Shown: positions 1-9,393, counted from the first letter of the stretch. The stretch: DNA of 64,000 nt from Methylovorus mays (GCF_020531915.1 NZ_JAJAVG010000006.1:163467-227466); one strand, 5' to 3'. A program made the numbers and translations. Notes: a model not told the origin generated them from the sequence alone.

Positions 1-153
1 TTTGCCGTCTGCCATGCCGTGGGTCAGCATGATCTGCAAACCTGCCATGCAGAGGCCGACGCCGATGACCAGCAAATAGCCAGAAAACAGAACCTTGACA
101 GGGGTGGGGAGGTTGGGAAGGTTGAACCAGTCCATTGGTGATGTTGACTTCAT
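1..153 (-). CDS. Conserved membrane protein, N-terminal part only
   Basis: The ATG is at 153 on the minus strand and 51 codons are visible before the window edge. The peptide begins MKSTSPMDWFNLPNLP, then has one strongly hydrophobic stretch (about residues 20-45), then a HGMADGK end. This looks like an N-terminal membrane anchor of a short hydrophilic tether followed by a transmembrane helix. I do not recognise a family with certainty. A poor Shine-Dalgarno sequence (GAGAATCAA) precedes the start. It is divergent from ahpC. Confidence 0.5.
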   Translation of the reverse strand, partial: MKSTSPMDWFNLPNLPTPVKVLFSGYLLVIGVGLCMAGLQIMLTHGMADGK

Positions 154-415
154 TTGATTCTCATAAAGCAGGTTGAAAAAGCGGGATGACGGCTGCGGAT
201 TAACGTGGCGTTACATTGCTCGGCAAAGAGCTGTATCAGGCACAGCAGTTTCAACGAAAGAATACCTCAAACTTTGGTTCCTGCTACAAAATAAACAGCA
301 TTTTTATCCAGCGACAGATTTTTTTGCATAGGTATCTTTCGGAAATGATGGAACAAATCGCGGCAGACAGGGTTTAATCAACATGCCGGGGAGAGTGCGG
401 CATTATTACCACATT

Positions 416-432
416 GATATGCAAAATATATC
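416..432 (+). promoter_or_regulatory. Inverted repeat upstream of ahpC, possible OxyR-type operator
   Basis: GATAT and ATATC are separated by 7 bases, about 90 bases before the ahpC start. The 366 bases between the two divergent genes (154-519) are otherwise without a gene and become AT-rich towards ahpC. A possible -10 box TATACT lies at 477-482. The arm-7-arm geometry resembles one OxyR half-site, and peroxide control of ahpC by OxyR is common, but the match to the full tetrameric OxyR site is weak. Confidence 0.3.
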
Positions 433-519
433 AAAAGTATTTAAACAATCAATTTTTATTATTATAAGACTTTCTCTATACTGAGCTTCGTTTCCAAACC
501 AACCCAAAAGGAGATTTAC

Positions 520-1086
520 ATGAGCACCTTGATCAACACTGAAGTTAAGCCATTCAAAGCCCAGGCATTTCATAACGGCAAGTTTATTGAAGTGACCGAT
601 GCCGCTCTGAAGGGCAAATGGTCCGTGCTGATTTTCATGCCAGCGGCTTTTACCTTCAATTGCCCAACAGAAATTGAAGATGCTGCTGACAATTACGCTG
701 AATTCCAGAAGGCGGGCGCCGAGGTGTATATCGTCACTACCGATACGCACTTCTCGCACAAGGTATGGCACGAAACATCGCCAGCCGTGGGCAAGGCTCA
801 GTTCCCGCTGGTAGGTGACCCGACTCACCAACTGACTCGCGCTTTTGAAGTGCACATTGAAGAAGAAGGTCTGGCACTGCGCGGCACCTTCATCATCAAC
901 CCAGAAGGCGTGATCAAGACGGCTGAAATCCACGACAACGCCATTGCGCGTGACGTGAAAGAAACCGTACGCAAGCTGAAGGCAGCGCAATACGTGGCCA
1001 ATAACCCAGGCCAGGTTTGCCCAGCCAAGTGGAAGGAAGGCGAAAAGACCCTGACGCCTTCTCTGGATCTGGTAGGCAAGATCTAA
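520..1086 (+). CDS. ahpC: Alkyl hydroperoxide reductase subunit C, peroxiredoxin
   Basis: A 188-residue typical 2-Cys peroxiredoxin that reduces hydrogen peroxide, organic hydroperoxides and peroxynitrite in the cytoplasm. The peroxidatic cysteine is C48 in FTFNCPTE (the usual motif is FTFVCPTE). The resolving cysteine is C167 in GQVCPAKW, followed by the C-terminal tail seen in AhpC. The length equals that of the enteric enzyme. The start has a strong ribosome binding site (AAAAGGAG at 506-513). Its reductase AhpF is encoded 175 bases downstream, so the pair forms a complete NADH-dependent peroxidase. Confidence 0.96.
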   Translation: MSTLINTEVKPFKAQAFHNGKFIEVTDAALKGKWSVLIFMPAAFTFNCPTEIEDAADNYAEFQKAGAEVYIVTTDTHFSHKVWHETSPAVGKAQFPLVGDPTHQLTRAFEVHIEEEGLALRGTFIINPEGVIKTAEIHDNAIARDVKETVRKLKAAQYVANNPGQVCPAKWKEGEKTLTPSLDLVGKI

Positions 1087-1110
1087 GGCGGGAATAGCGC
1101 CTTTAAACGT

Positions 1111-1126
1111 CCCTGCTGCGGCAGGG
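1111..1126 (+). repeat. GC hairpin between ahpC and ahpF
   Basis: CCCTGC and GCAGGG flank a 4-base loop just after the ahpC stop. There is no T-run, so it is not a normal terminator. In a bicistronic transcript such a stem could protect the ahpC part from decay and raise AhpC over AhpF. That role is inference. Confidence 0.4.
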
Positions 1127-1227
1127 CGTTGAGCACAGGGCATGGAAGGCTAACCGCCGACCGTGTCCTGCCCTCGACGCTATCCCTGGAATAAACGTAA
1201 CCAAGCCCGCGCCAAAAGCGCAAGGCA

Positions 1228-1243
1228 GGGGTGAACTCACCCC
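1228..1243 (+). repeat. Inverted repeat just before ahpF
   Basis: GGGGTGA and TCACCCC are separated by AC. The repeat ends 8 bases before the ahpF ribosome binding site TGGAG (1251-1255). As RNA it would be a 7-bp stem with a loop too small to be ideal; as DNA it is a 16-base near-palindrome. It may tune ahpF expression or be an operator. Confidence 0.35.
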
Positions 1244-1261
1244 AAACAACTGGAGAACACC

Positions 1262-2806
1262 ATGCTTGACGATACACTCAAAACCCAACTTCAGACCTAT
1301 TTGGGCATGTTGCGTCAGCCTATCCGGCTGATTGCTTCGCTCGATGAGAGTGAAAAAGCCGCTGAAATGCGCGAGCTGCTGCAAGACATTGCCGCGCTGT
1401 CCGACAAGGTCAGCCTGGACTTGGCAGGCAGTGATGCACGCAAGCCTTCGTTCGTGATTGCACGTGACGGGGAAAGCAACGGCGTGCGCTTTGCTGCCAT
1501 TCCGCTGGGCCATGAGTTTACGTCGCTGGTGCTGGCTTTGTTGTGGACCGGTGGGCACCCACCTAAGGTGGAAGCCGATGTGATTGAACAGATCAAGGCG
1601 CTGGATGGCGATTTCCGCTTTGAGGTTTACATGAGCCTGTCCTGCCATAACTGCCCGGACGTCGTGCAGGCGACGGCATTGATGGCCATCCTCAACCCCA
1701 AGGTACAAACTACCGTGATTGATGGTGCCTTGTATCAGGATGAAGTGAATGGTCGCAACATCATGGCCGTGCCGACGACTTACCTGAATGGTGAGCCATT
1801 TGGCTCGGGTCGCATGACGGTTGAAGAAATGCTGACCAAGCTGGATACCGGTGCGGCAGCGCGCGAAGCGGCCAAGCTGGACCAGAAGGCGCCTTATGAT
1901 GTGCTGATCGTGGGCGGTGGACCAGCGGGTGCCTCGGCCGCTATCTATGCCGCTCGTAAAGGCATACGGACCGGTATCGTGGCCGAGCGGTTTGGCGGCC
2001 AGGTGATGGACACCCTGGGCATTGAAAACTTCATCTCGGTGAAGGAAACCGAGGGTCCCAAGCTGGTGGCAGCACTCGAAGAGCACGTGCGTAGCTACGA
2101 TGTCGACATCATCAACCTGCAACGCGCCGAGTCGATTACGCGCGGCGAGCTGGTTGAAGTGAAGCTGGAAGGTGGCGCGACGCTGAAGAGCAAGGCGGTG
2201 ATTGCCGCAACCGGGGCCCGGTGGCGCGAGCTGAACGTGCCCGGTGAAAAGGAATACCGCGGCAAGGGCGTGGCGTATTGCCCACACTGCGATGGTCCCT
2301 TGTTCAAGGGCAAGCGCGTTGCGGTGATTGGTGGCGGTAATTCAGGCGTAGAGGCAGCGATTGACCTGGCCGGGTTTGTTGGTCATGTCACCCTGATCGA
2401 ATACGACACCAAGTTGCGTGCGGATGCCGTGCTGCAGAACAAGTTGTTCAGCTTGCCGAATGTGACCGTGATCATTAATGCGCAAACGACCGAAGTAACC
2501 GGCGATTCCCAAAAGGTCAATGGTTTGGTGTACAAGGACCGCGCCACAAGCGTGGATCATCACCTGGAGCTGGAAGGTGTCTTTGTACAAATCGGTTTGT
2601 TGCCGAATACCGACTGGCTCAAGGGCAGTGATGTCGAGCTGAGCAAGTTTGGTGAGATCAAGGTAGATGCGCATGGGCAGACATCAATGGCGGGTGTGTT
2701 TGCGGCGGGGGATGTGACGACCGTGCCTTACAAGCAGATCATCATTGCCATGGGTGAAGGTTCCAAGGCTGCTCTGGGCGCATTTGATTATCTGATACGC
2801 CAGTAA
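1262..2806 (+). CDS. ahpF: Alkyl hydroperoxide reductase subunit F
   Basis: A 514-residue flavoprotein that passes electrons from NADH through FAD and two disulfides to AhpC. The N-terminal double thioredoxin-fold region carries the CxxC at C128/C131 (SCHNC). An FAD-binding GGGPAG motif lies near residue 218, the thioredoxin-reductase-type CPHC is at C340/C343, an NAD(P)-binding GGGNSG motif follows, and a C-terminal GDVT FAD motif is present. The ATG follows a TGGAGAACACC ribosome binding site. Order and size match the usual ahpCF operon. Confidence 0.96.
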   Translation: MLDDTLKTQLQTYLGMLRQPIRLIASLDESEKAAEMRELLQDIAALSDKVSLDLAGSDARKPSFVIARDGESNGVRFAAIPLGHEFTSLVLALLWTGGHPPKVEADVIEQIKALDGDFRFEVYMSLSCHNCPDVVQATALMAILNPKVQTTVIDGALYQDEVNGRNIMAVPTTYLNGEPFGSGRMTVEEMLTKLDTGAAAREAAKLDQKAPYDVLIVGGGPAGASAAIYAARKGIRTGIVAERFGGQVMDTLGIENFISVKETEGPKLVAALEEHVRSYDVDIINLQRAESITRGELVEVKLEGGATLKSKAVIAATGARWRELNVPGEKEYRGKGVAYCPHCDGPLFKGKRVAVIGGGNSGVEAAIDLAGFVGHVTLIEYDTKLRADAVLQNKLFSLPNVTVIINAQTTEVTGDSQKVNGLVYKDRATSVDHHLELEGVFVQIGLLPNTDWLKGSDVELSKFGEIKVDAHGQTSMAGVFAAGDVTTVPYKQIIIAMGEGSKAALGAFDYLIRQ

Positions 2807-2822
2807 GCATGAGGCTGTAAAT

Positions 2823-2854
2823 CCTTTTATGGCAACCGAGGTTGCCATAAAAGG
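2823..2854. repeat. Perfect 15-bp inverted repeat after ahpF
   Basis: Arms of 15 bases, CCTTTTATGGCAACC and its exact reverse complement, are separated only by GA. It starts 16 bases after the ahpF stop and is immediately followed by a second strong hairpin. It has no T-run of its own on the plus strand. Its function is unknown; an mRNA 3' end protector or DNA cruciform are possibilities. Confidence 0.6.
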
Positions 2855-2855
2855 C

Positions 2856-2907
2856 CAGGGCCAGTGTTCTTTCCCGGGTAGGGGAGAACACTGGCCCTGA
2901 ATTTTTT
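2856..2907 (+). terminator. Rho-independent terminator of ahpCF
   Basis: The 15-base arm CAGGGCCAGTGTTCT at 2856-2870 pairs perfectly with 2885-2899. The stem extends inwards by two G-U and two G-C pairs. It is followed by AATTTTTT and more T-rich sequence. Confidence 0.85.
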
Positions 2908-2945
2908 GGTTTTGCCGTTGTTACAGCTCAAGCATTTTCTGGTTT

Positions 2946-3227
2946 TTAAATGGCTTGAGAGATGACAAACGATGGGTATTGGTCAAAGAAGGTGACTCTG
3001 ACGTTGAAACCCAGATCACGGGCCCGTTGTGCGAGCAGCGTGAAAATGTGCAGTTCATTCTTCAGCGGGATCAGGAACACATTGTCGGCAAATGCCTGGG
3101 TAGACTCCGACTTGTGCTGCTCCTTGTTCAGCTGAATGATGTTTTGACTGCTGGTGATGAAGGTGACCCAATTCTTGTTTTCATGATTGGGGTTCGGCCT
3201 GTCTACGATCAATAGTGCTGAGTGCAT
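2946..3227 (-). CDS. Hypothetical 93-residue protein
   Basis: I do not recognise this protein. Its ATG at 3227 is preceded by a clear ribosome binding site (GAGGAG), which is why I prefer it to the overlapping plus-strand frame. The sequence is soluble and mixed alpha/beta in look: a beta-like start (SALLIVDRP), a central region rich in Gln, Asn and Lys, and an end with TLLAQRARDLGF. There is no signal peptide, membrane segment or metal motif. It is apparently monocistronic, between the ahpCF terminator and hda. Confidence 0.65.
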   Translation of the reverse strand: MHSALLIVDRPNPNHENKNWVTFITSSQNIIQLNKEQHKSESTQAFADNVFLIPLKNELHIFTLLAQRARDLGFNVRVTFFDQYPSFVISQAI

Positions 3228-3249
3228 TTTTTATCTCCTCGTTTTTAAA

Positions 3250-3304
3250 AGACCTACAGTTTCCTTACTAAAAATCAAAACCGTGAAACTAGCATTACAG
3301 GTCT
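3250..3304. repeat. Nested inverted repeats upstream of the 93-residue gene
   Basis: AGACCT (3250-3255) pairs with AGGTCT (3299-3304) and, inside it, AGTTTC (3258-3263) pairs with GAAACT (3285-3290). The element lies directly upstream of the start at 3227, read on the minus strand. It could form a structured 5' leader or hold a dimeric repressor. Confidence 0.35.
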
Positions 3305-3373
3305 CTACAAGAAAATCAATACTCGCAAGATGGATATAGCTTTAAATTTTTATGATTCTGTTGCCGAGGGTCG

Positions 3374-3988
3374 TCACGACAGGCTTAGCAACTGCCGCAA
3401 CAATGGCAGCGTCACCGGGCGTTTGTAACTGAGTGACCATTCATCCAGGGCATCGAGCGTGGAAACCAGCGTGGGCAGATCACGACGCAAGTGGCGCAGG
3501 CAATAATCCAGCACTTCATCCGGCAATCGCATGCCGCGTGCAGCTGCATGCTGGCGCAAGGCCAGGGCTTTTTCTTCATCGCTGAGCGGATGCAGCTGAT
3601 AGCTAAGCCCCCATGCCAGGCGCGTGGCAAGGTCATCACGGAGCTGCATGGCGGTTGGTGCAGCGATGCCAGCAGCCACCAGCACGCCTTCACCAGCACG
3701 CAGGTGGTTGTAGCTGTCAAACAAGGCAATCTGCTCTTCATTGCTCAGCAGGTGTACATCATCCGCACAGATCACATGCACGCCCAAGGCTTCGCCCGCG
3801 CGGTTGCAGGCATGCAGCAGATGGCTCTTGCCGCTGCCCGTTTCTCCCCACAGATAGATAAAGCGTTGCGGACTTTGCCCTTCCAGTGCAGCACGCAGGC
3901 TGTGCAGGGCCTCTGCATTGCGGCCTGGAACAAAATTGTCCAGGCTGGGCAAGGCGGATGGTTGAATGTCGAGCAGTAACTGTTTCAT
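3374..3988 (-). CDS. hda: DnaA regulatory inactivator Hda
   Basis: A 204-residue AAA+ protein of the DnaA family without the DNA-binding domain. Together with the DNA-loaded sliding clamp, Hda stimulates hydrolysis of DnaA-bound ATP and so limits replication initiation. The Walker A GETGSGKS is at residues 48-55 and a Walker B-like CADDVH near 75. The N-terminal QLLLDI (residues 3-8) matches a clamp-binding motif as in other Hda proteins. Length is slightly below the enteric protein (233). It sits downstream of the permease gene on the same strand, a pair often seen in betaproteobacteria. Confidence 0.88.
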   Translation of the reverse strand: MKQLLLDIQPSALPSLDNFVPGRNAEALHSLRAALEGQSPQRFIYLWGETGSGKSHLLHACNRAGEALGVHVICADDVHLLSNEEQIALFDSYNHLRAGEGVLVAAGIAAPTAMQLRDDLATRLAWGLSYQLHPLSDEEKALALRQHAAARGMRLPDEVLDYCLRHLRRDLPTLVSTLDALDEWSLSYKRPVTLPLLRQLLSLS

Positions 3989-4041
3989 GGCATTTAGCCG
4001 CAGAGCGGCAAGAGTGAGGCCTGCATTTTATGTGAACCTGC

Positions 4042-5121
4042 TTAATGCAGGTAGATATCGCTATTGAGATAGGCACGCTTTGCATGACGCAGGCCGACGG
4101 CAATCGCGGCGCTGACAGGCAAGGCCAGCAGGATGCCGGTAAAGCCGAACAATTGACCGCCAGCCAGCAGGGCAAAAATCACCATGACAGGATGCAGGCC
4201 TATACGGTCTCCCACCAGCCAAGGCGTGAGCCACATGCTCTCCAGCATCTGACCAATACCAAACACCGCGATGACCGGAACATACTGGGCAAAGGTGGTG
4301 AACTGAAGCACCGATGCCAATGCTGCGAGCAGCATGCCAGTGCCGATGCCCAGGTAAGGCACAAAGCCAAGCAAGCCTGCAATGAGACCGATGGGCAGCG
4401 CCAGCTCCAGCCCGGAAAGCCAGAGACCGGTCGCATAAAAGGCGCTCATCAACAGCATGACGGATAACTGCCCGCGTAAAAATTCCGCCAGCATCATGTC
4501 GACTTCACGGGCAATTTCCACGGTTTTGGCATACCAGCGGCGTGGCAGCAGCTGGTCAAACCGATTGAGGATATCGTGCCAGTCGCGCAGCAGATAAAAC
4601 AGCACAATCGGGATCAACACCAGGTTGGCCAGCCAGGCAAAAAGGGCTAGCCCGTGGTCGCTGAGTGCCAGCAAGAACTTGCCCACGAAATCACTGGCAG
4701 ATTTCCAGTTGCTGCTGATCACTTGCTGGACTTTGGCAGCATCAATATCTACCGCGACGCCGAAATGCTGCAACAGCCAGGGCTCAATGCGCGTACGCAA
4801 GCTGGTAATGTAGGTCGGCAGTTTTTCCATGATCAGCATGAATTCGCGTTGCATCATGGGGATCACGATCAGCAGCAAGATGCAGATGATGGCAATCAAC
4901 ATCAGCATGACCAGCAGTGAGGCGATAGTCCGCCCCCATGTGAACTGCCAGAGGCGTACCTTAGCCAGTCTGTCGACCAGTGGATTGCAGATATAGGCGA
5001 AAATGGCGGCAATCAGAAACGGCGCCATGATGGGCAGCAGCAGATATACCACCAGCAGGAACAGGCCGCCGAGCAGAATCACGCGGTAATCAGGCAACAG
5101 GTTTTCTCGTTTGGCGGTCAT
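4042..5121 (-). CDS. AI-2E family transporter (PerM/YdiK type)
   Basis: A 359-residue inner membrane protein with about eight hydrophobic helices and a cytoplasmic loop in the middle (around residues 110-150, 215-240). Family signatures are the early [10 protein letters not shown] and the later [11 protein letters not shown] and [11 protein letters not shown] segments. Family members are annotated as AI-2 exporters or Na+/H+ antiporters, but the substrate cannot be read from sequence. It starts 59 bases from purM on the opposite strand and is followed by hda after about 53 bases, so the two may be cotranscribed. Confidence 0.85.
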   Translation of the reverse strand: MTAKRENLLPDYRVILLGGLFLLVVYLLLPIMAPFLIAAIFAYICNPLVDRLAKVRLWQFTWGRTIASLLVMLMLIAIICILLLIVIPMMQREFMLIMEKLPTYITSLRTRIEPWLLQHFGVAVDIDAAKVQQVISSNWKSASDFVGKFLLALSDHGLALFAWLANLVLIPIVLFYLLRDWHDILNRFDQLLPRRWYAKTVEIAREVDMMLAEFLRGQLSVMLLMSAFYATGLWLSGLELALPIGLIAGLLGFVPYLGIGTGMLLAALASVLQFTTFAQYVPVIAVFGIGQMLESMWLTPWLVGDRIGLHPVMVIFALLAGGQLFGFTGILLALPVSAAIAVGLRHAKRAYLNSDIYLH

Positions 5122-5179
5122 TTCGGGTAAAATTATATTTAATTACTGTAATTTATCTTGTGGAAAGCGAGAACTCAAC

Positions 5180-6241
5180 TTGAATTCTGATCAAACCAAC
5201 GGTGGTGCCGCACCAACTTCAATGAGCTATCGCGACGCCGGTGTCGATATCGAAGCCGGCGATGCGCTGGTCGAGGAGATCAAACCGTTTGCCAAGCGTA
5301 CCATGCGCCCCGAAGTTTTGGGCGGAATTGGCGGATTCGGCTCGCTGTTCGAAGTCCCGAAAAAATTCAAAAACCCTGTGCTGGTTTCCGGTACCGATGG
5401 CGTGGGCACCAAGCTCAAGCTGGCATTCCAGCTGAATAAGCACGACACCGTGGGCATTGATCTGGTGGCCATGAGCGTGAACGATATTCTGGTGCAAGGC
5501 GCTGAGCCCCTGTTTTTCCTGGATTACTTTGCCTGCGGCAAGCTCGAAGTCGGCGTTGCTGCGCAAGTGATCAAGGGCATTGCGCTGGGCTGTGAACAGG
5601 CCGGCTGTGCGCTGGTGGGCGGCGAAACCGCTGAAATGCCTGGCATGTATCCCGCAGGTGAATATGACCTCGCCGGGTTTGCCGTGGGTGCGGTCGACAA
5701 GGAAGCCATCATTGACGGAACTACCATTGCGGCGGGTGACGTCGTGCTGGGTCTGGCGTCCAGCGGGGCGCATTCCAACGGTTACTCACTGATCCGCAAG
5801 CTGATCGATAAATCCGGCATTGACATGGATAGCGATTTCCATGGCAAGCCCTTCCGCGATGTGGTGATAGCGCCTACCCGTATTTACGTCAAGTCCCTGC
5901 TCAAGTTGCTGGCAGCCATGCCGGTCAAGGGCATGGCTCACATTACCGGTGGCGGCATTACGGAAAATATCCCGCGCGTATTGCCTGCCGGGCTGACCGC
6001 TGAAGTTCGCCGCGACAGCTGGACCCTGCCGCCCTTGTTCCAATGGCTGCAGGCGCAAGGCAACGTGGTTGATGACGAGATGTACCGTACTTTCAACTGT
6101 GGCATTGGCATGGTGGTGATTGTGTCAGCTGCGCAGGCGCCAGAGGCAATCAAGCTGCTGGCAGATGCTGGTGAGCAGGTATGGCAGATTGGCCAGATTC
6201 GCGTTCAGCAGCCTAACGAAGCGCCTACGGTCGTGGTGTAA
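5180..6241 (+). CDS. purM: Phosphoribosylformylglycinamidine cyclo-ligase
   Basis: AIR synthetase, the fifth step of purine synthesis: ATP-dependent ring closure of FGAM to AIR. The family core is complete: [64 protein letters not shown] and [20 protein letters not shown] at 5180 gives 353 residues and an ATG at 5222 gives 339. The frame is open further up but that would run into the divergent permease start. I favour TTG because a weak GAGA sequence precedes it and nothing precedes the ATG. Both keep the whole enzyme. Confidence 0.94.
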   Translation: MNSDQTNGGAAPTSMSYRDAGVDIEAGDALVEEIKPFAKRTMRPEVLGGIGGFGSLFEVPKKFKNPVLVSGTDGVGTKLKLAFQLNKHDTVGIDLVAMSVNDILVQGAEPLFFLDYFACGKLEVGVAAQVIKGIALGCEQAGCALVGGETAEMPGMYPAGEYDLAGFAVGAVDKEAIIDGTTIAAGDVVLGLASSGAHSNGYSLIRKLIDKSGIDMDSDFHGKPFRDVVIAPTRIYVKSLLKLLAAMPVKGMAHITGGGITENIPRVLPAGLTAEVRRDSWTLPPLFQWLQAQGNVVDDEMYRTFNCGIGMVVIVSAAQAPEAIKLLADAGEQVWQIGQIRVQQPNEAPTVVV

Positions 6242-6302
6242 TCGCCGGAACGAAAACCAGCGGCTATCGTCACATGGACATCGCTCACTTCAAGTAGACA
6301 TC

Positions 6303-7007
6303 ATGCGCTATCTTTCATTACGCAATTCCATACTCACGGCTTGTTGCCTGCTGGCGGCGTCGGTTGTGCACGCTGCGCCGCGCCAGGTGGAGCTGGTGTA
6401 TGAAGCCACCCGCAATGGCCAGCCATTCGCCACGGTGACCGAGACCTTTCGTCAGGAAAATGGCCGTTACCGCATTGAAAGCGTGACGCAGGGTGTAGGC
6501 GTGTACGCCTTGTTTGGCAAGCGCCGCCTGCTGAGCGAAGGCGAAGTGACCGAGCAAGGGCTCAAGCCCAGCCACTTCGAGCTGCATCAGGGCGACAACG
6601 ATAAAAAATCGTTGCTGACAGACTTCGATTGGGCCCAGAACCAGCTCAATATGCAGGTGAAAGGCAAGACTGTCACCGCACCCCTTGAGCCAGGCGCCCA
6701 GGATCTGGCCAGTTTCATATACCAATTCATGTTCCGCCCACCTGTAGGGGAGGATGTGAATATGCCGGTGACAACGGGCAAAAAGCTGCGCAGTTATCAC
6801 TACCGGGTGACGGAGCGCGATGTGCCGCTTGATCTGCCCGGCGGCCATTTCAAGACGCTGCATCTGGTCGATGCCACGCCGGAGGGCGAGGACAGCAAGG
6901 AATTCTGGCTGGCGACAGACCAGCATTACCTGCCGGTCCGTCTGGAAATGCGCGATGACAAAGGTGCCAAAATCGAGCAGATTCTGACCAGCGTGCATGC
7001 GGAATAA
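6303..7007 (+). CDS. Periplasmic DUF3108 protein
   Basis: A 234-residue protein with a Sec signal peptide (MRYLSL... LLAASVVHAA, cleavage near residue 23) followed by one DUF3108 domain. The function of the family is not established. I chose the ATG at 6303 because it gives a proper signal peptide; the longer open frame from 6120 overlaps purM. The next gene overlaps its stop and encodes a second DUF3108 domain clearly related to this one (shared GQP, QGV/QGL, LASF/LLSF, WLA segments), so the pair arose by duplication. Confidence 0.8.
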   Translation: MRYLSLRNSILTACCLLAASVVHAAPRQVELVYEATRNGQPFATVTETFRQENGRYRIESVTQGVGVYALFGKRRLLSEGEVTEQGLKPSHFELHQGDNDKKSLLTDFDWAQNQLNMQVKGKTVTAPLEPGAQDLASFIYQFMFRPPVGEDVNMPVTTGKKLRSYHYRVTERDVPLDLPGGHFKTLHLVDATPEGEDSKEFWLATDQHYLPVRLEMRDDKGAKIEQILTSVHAE

Positions 7008-8034
7008 GCAAGACGATCCTCAGCGCAAGTACTACCTCCGCTATGCCCTGGCCCTGCTGATTTCATTGCTGTTGCATGTGGTGTTACTGGGAGGGCTGGA
7101 TCTCAGACTGCCAGATCTGCCCTCTGCCCCCAGCACCATGCAGGTGGAGATGATGCCTGCGCCCTTGCCCAAACCATTGCCCCCGGCTATTAAGCCCAAA
7201 CCTAAAAAAGCGGCCCCGGCAGCAGTGCCGGCGACTCCGCAGGATGCTACGCCCGCTGTGGAGGCGCCTGCAGAGACGGCTCCATCAACACTTGCGGAGG
7301 CTGGTGATGCCGTTACCACCCCCGTGCTCGAGGAAAATGAACCGCAGGAAGAAGTGACCGAGGCCCCACCTGAGCCGATCCGGCCTGATCCAGTGAATTA
7401 CGTGGAGATGGATTACGAGGTAAAGCGCGGCGGTCAGCCGGGCGCCATTGGCAAAGCGCATGTGCTTTTCAACATGCATGATGGGAACCGATATACGCTT
7501 AGTAGTGAAACTGAGGCCCAGGGTCTGGCCTCGTTATTTGTTCGCGGCAAGCTGGTGCAGCGTAGCGAGGGCATTGTCACTGAGCATGGGTTGCAGCCCC
7601 AGCATTTTTTCTATCAGTACGGTAGCAACGATGCCAAGGCACAGCTCGCCGAGCTGGATTGGGACAACCATACGATTGCCATGCGAAGCAGCAAGGGGCT
7701 GGTGACGCAGGCCCTGCCAGCGGGGACGCAGGACTTGCTGAGTTTCATGTATCAATACATGTATCAGGATCCTCTAGCACAGATGCAGATCGCGGTGACA
7801 AATGGCAAGCGACTGCGTACCTACAGTTACAGTTTTGACGGAGAGGAGCAGGTACAGACCCGCATGGGCGAAGTGCGTGCCTACCATATCAGTAAATCCA
7901 GTGGTAATGAGAAAACCGAGCTTTGGCTCGCGGTCGACTATCGTTATCTGCCTATTAAAATACGTATAACAGACGAGGACGGTACAGTGCTTGAGCAGAT
8001 TATGACCAGGCTGAATACCGATATCATGAAATGA
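6997..8034 (+). CDS. Membrane-anchored, Pro-rich DUF3108 protein
   Basis: A 345-residue protein built like TonB at its N-terminus: a short basic tail, one membrane helix (about residues 16-36, ALALLISLLLHVVLLGG), and then about 95 residues of Pro/Ala/Glu/Lys linker (KPLPPAIKPKPKK and so on). A DUF3108 domain follows from about residue 130. The ATG overlaps the stop of the preceding paralogue by 11 bases, and its own stop overlaps the rRNA methyltransferase start (ATGA), so these are translationally coupled. The anchor and linker suggest a domain that spans part of the periplasm. The role is unknown. Confidence 0.78.
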   Translation: MRNKQDDPQRKYYLRYALALLISLLLHVVLLGGLDLRLPDLPSAPSTMQVEMMPAPLPKPLPPAIKPKPKKAAPAAVPATPQDATPAVEAPAETAPSTLAEAGDAVTTPVLEENEPQEEVTEAPPEPIRPDPVNYVEMDYEVKRGGQPGAIGKAHVLFNMHDGNRYTLSSETEAQGLASLFVRGKLVQRSEGIVTEHGLQPQHFFYQYGSNDAKAQLAELDWDNHTIAMRSSKGLVTQALPAGTQDLLSFMYQYMYQDPLAQMQIAVTNGKRLRTYSYSFDGEEQVQTRMGEVRAYHISKSSGNEKTELWLAVDYRYLPIKIRITDEDGTVLEQIMTRLNTDIMK

Positions 8035-9323
8035 AAAACATCCATCCCCAATTACTTCGCTTTGCTGGTACCGCGCTGGCCGATATTCTGGCGGGCACCG
8101 GCCCCGCCGATGCCGTGCTCGGTTCTTTTTTCAGGAATAATCGCGAGCTTGGCACCAAGGATAGAGCCTTTGTGGCCGAATCCGTCTATGGCGTCTTGCG
8201 CCGCAAGCGCTTGCTATCCTATCTTGCCGATGGGGATGATCCGCGCAAGCTACTGGTGGCCTGGCTGGTGCGTGTGCAGGGCATGAGCCTGCGCGATCTG
8301 GAAGACACGCTTAATACTCAGCAAAAAGAATGGGCGCAAGAGATCAAGGCCAAAAATACCGACAATCTCAGCCTGGCGATTCAAGCTGATATGCCGGATT
8401 GGTTATGGGAAAAGCTCAGTGCCCAATACGGCGATGAGCAGGCGCTCACTATTGCACGCAGCATGCAGCAGCAAGCCATGATGGATTTGCGCGTCAATAC
8501 CATCAAAGCCACGCGCGAAGATGTGCTGGCCAAGTTCATCAGCGAAAATACCCAGCTGAATCAGGACACCATCGTGCCGACCCCGCTCTCGCCGACGGGT
8601 ATACGCTTGCCCCAGCGCATGAACATCAGCCGGCATATTCTGTTCACCGAAGGCAAGGTGGAAGTGCAGGATGAGGGCAGTCAGCTGCTCGCGCATCTGG
8701 TAGCGCCACGTCGCGGTGAGATGATTGCCGATCTTTGCGCGGGTGCCGGGGGCAAGACCCTTGCCATGGGCGCACTCATGCGCAATACCGGCCGTCTGTA
8801 TGCATTTGATATATCCGAAAAACGCCTGACCAATCTGGGCCAGCGTCTCAAGCGTTCAGGCCTGTCCAACTTGCACAGCCAGCTGATCAGCAGCGAGCAG
8901 GATGCCAAACTGAAGCGCCTCAATGGCAAGTTCAACCGTGTGCTGGTGGATGCGCCATGTAGCGGCCTGGGCACTCTGCGTCGAAATCCAGATTTGAAAT
9001 GGCGGCAAACGCCGCAGGATGTGCTGGAGCTCACTGGCAAGCAAGCCTCTATTCTGGCGCGTGCTGCCAAGCTGGTAAAAGCGGGCGGCCGCCTGATTTA
9101 CGCCACATGCAGCCTGCTCTCCGATGAAAACGAAGCCATAGCCACCGCATTTTTGGCAGCCCATCCGGATTTTAAATTGATTCCTGCCAATGAAGTCCTG
9201 GCCCAGCAGCAGATTCCAGTGGACACTGGTGAGTACCTGAAACTATTGCCTCATCTGCATCAGACCGATGGCTTCTTTGCTGCCGTGTTTGAAAAAACTG
9301 CACCTCCTTCATCCGCTGAATGA
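8031..9323 (+). CDS. RsmB/NOP family class I methyltransferase (16S rRNA m5C)
   Basis: A 430-residue SAM-dependent RNA cytosine-5 methyltransferase. The N-terminal NusB-like region is followed by a PUA-like stretch (VQDEGSQLLAHLV), the SAM site DLCAGAGGKTLAM, and the two catalytic cysteines in DAPCSGLGTLRRNPD (motif IV) and YATCSLL (motif VI). This fits RsmB (C967 of 16S rRNA) by length and motifs, but RsmF or another NOP2 relative cannot be excluded. It overlaps the upstream DUF3108 gene by four bases. Confidence 0.85.
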   Translation: MKNIHPQLLRFAGTALADILAGTGPADAVLGSFFRNNRELGTKDRAFVAESVYGVLRRKRLLSYLADGDDPRKLLVAWLVRVQGMSLRDLEDTLNTQQKEWAQEIKAKNTDNLSLAIQADMPDWLWEKLSAQYGDEQALTIARSMQQQAMMDLRVNTIKATREDVLAKFISENTQLNQDTIVPTPLSPTGIRLPQRMNISRHILFTEGKVEVQDEGSQLLAHLVAPRRGEMIADLCAGAGGKTLAMGALMRNTGRLYAFDISEKRLTNLGQRLKRSGLSNLHSQLISSEQDAKLKRLNGKFNRVLVDAPCSGLGTLRRNPDLKWRQTPQDVLELTGKQASILARAAKLVKAGGRLIYATCSLLSDENEAIATAFLAAHPDFKLIPANEVLAQQQIPVDTGEYLKLLPHLHQTDGFFAAVFEKTAPPSSAE

Positions 9324-9393
9324 CCTCGCATTACTCCGCGCATTCTGAGGTAATATTTATTCCATAATAATTCTGCCTCGGGAGCGCGGAAAC

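Noticed and set aside
406..1143. Long minus-strand frame over ahpC
   Set aside because: It is the antisense of a clear ahpC gene, with no ribosome binding site and no sensible protein features.
1103..2287. 394-codon minus-strand frame over ahpF
   Set aside because: Shadow of ahpF; composition rich in His, Arg and Gln as expected from antisense of a GC-rich gene.
2955..3215. 86-codon plus-strand frame opposite the 93-residue gene
   Set aside because: The minus-strand frame has a GAGGAG ribosome binding site and the plus-strand frame has none.
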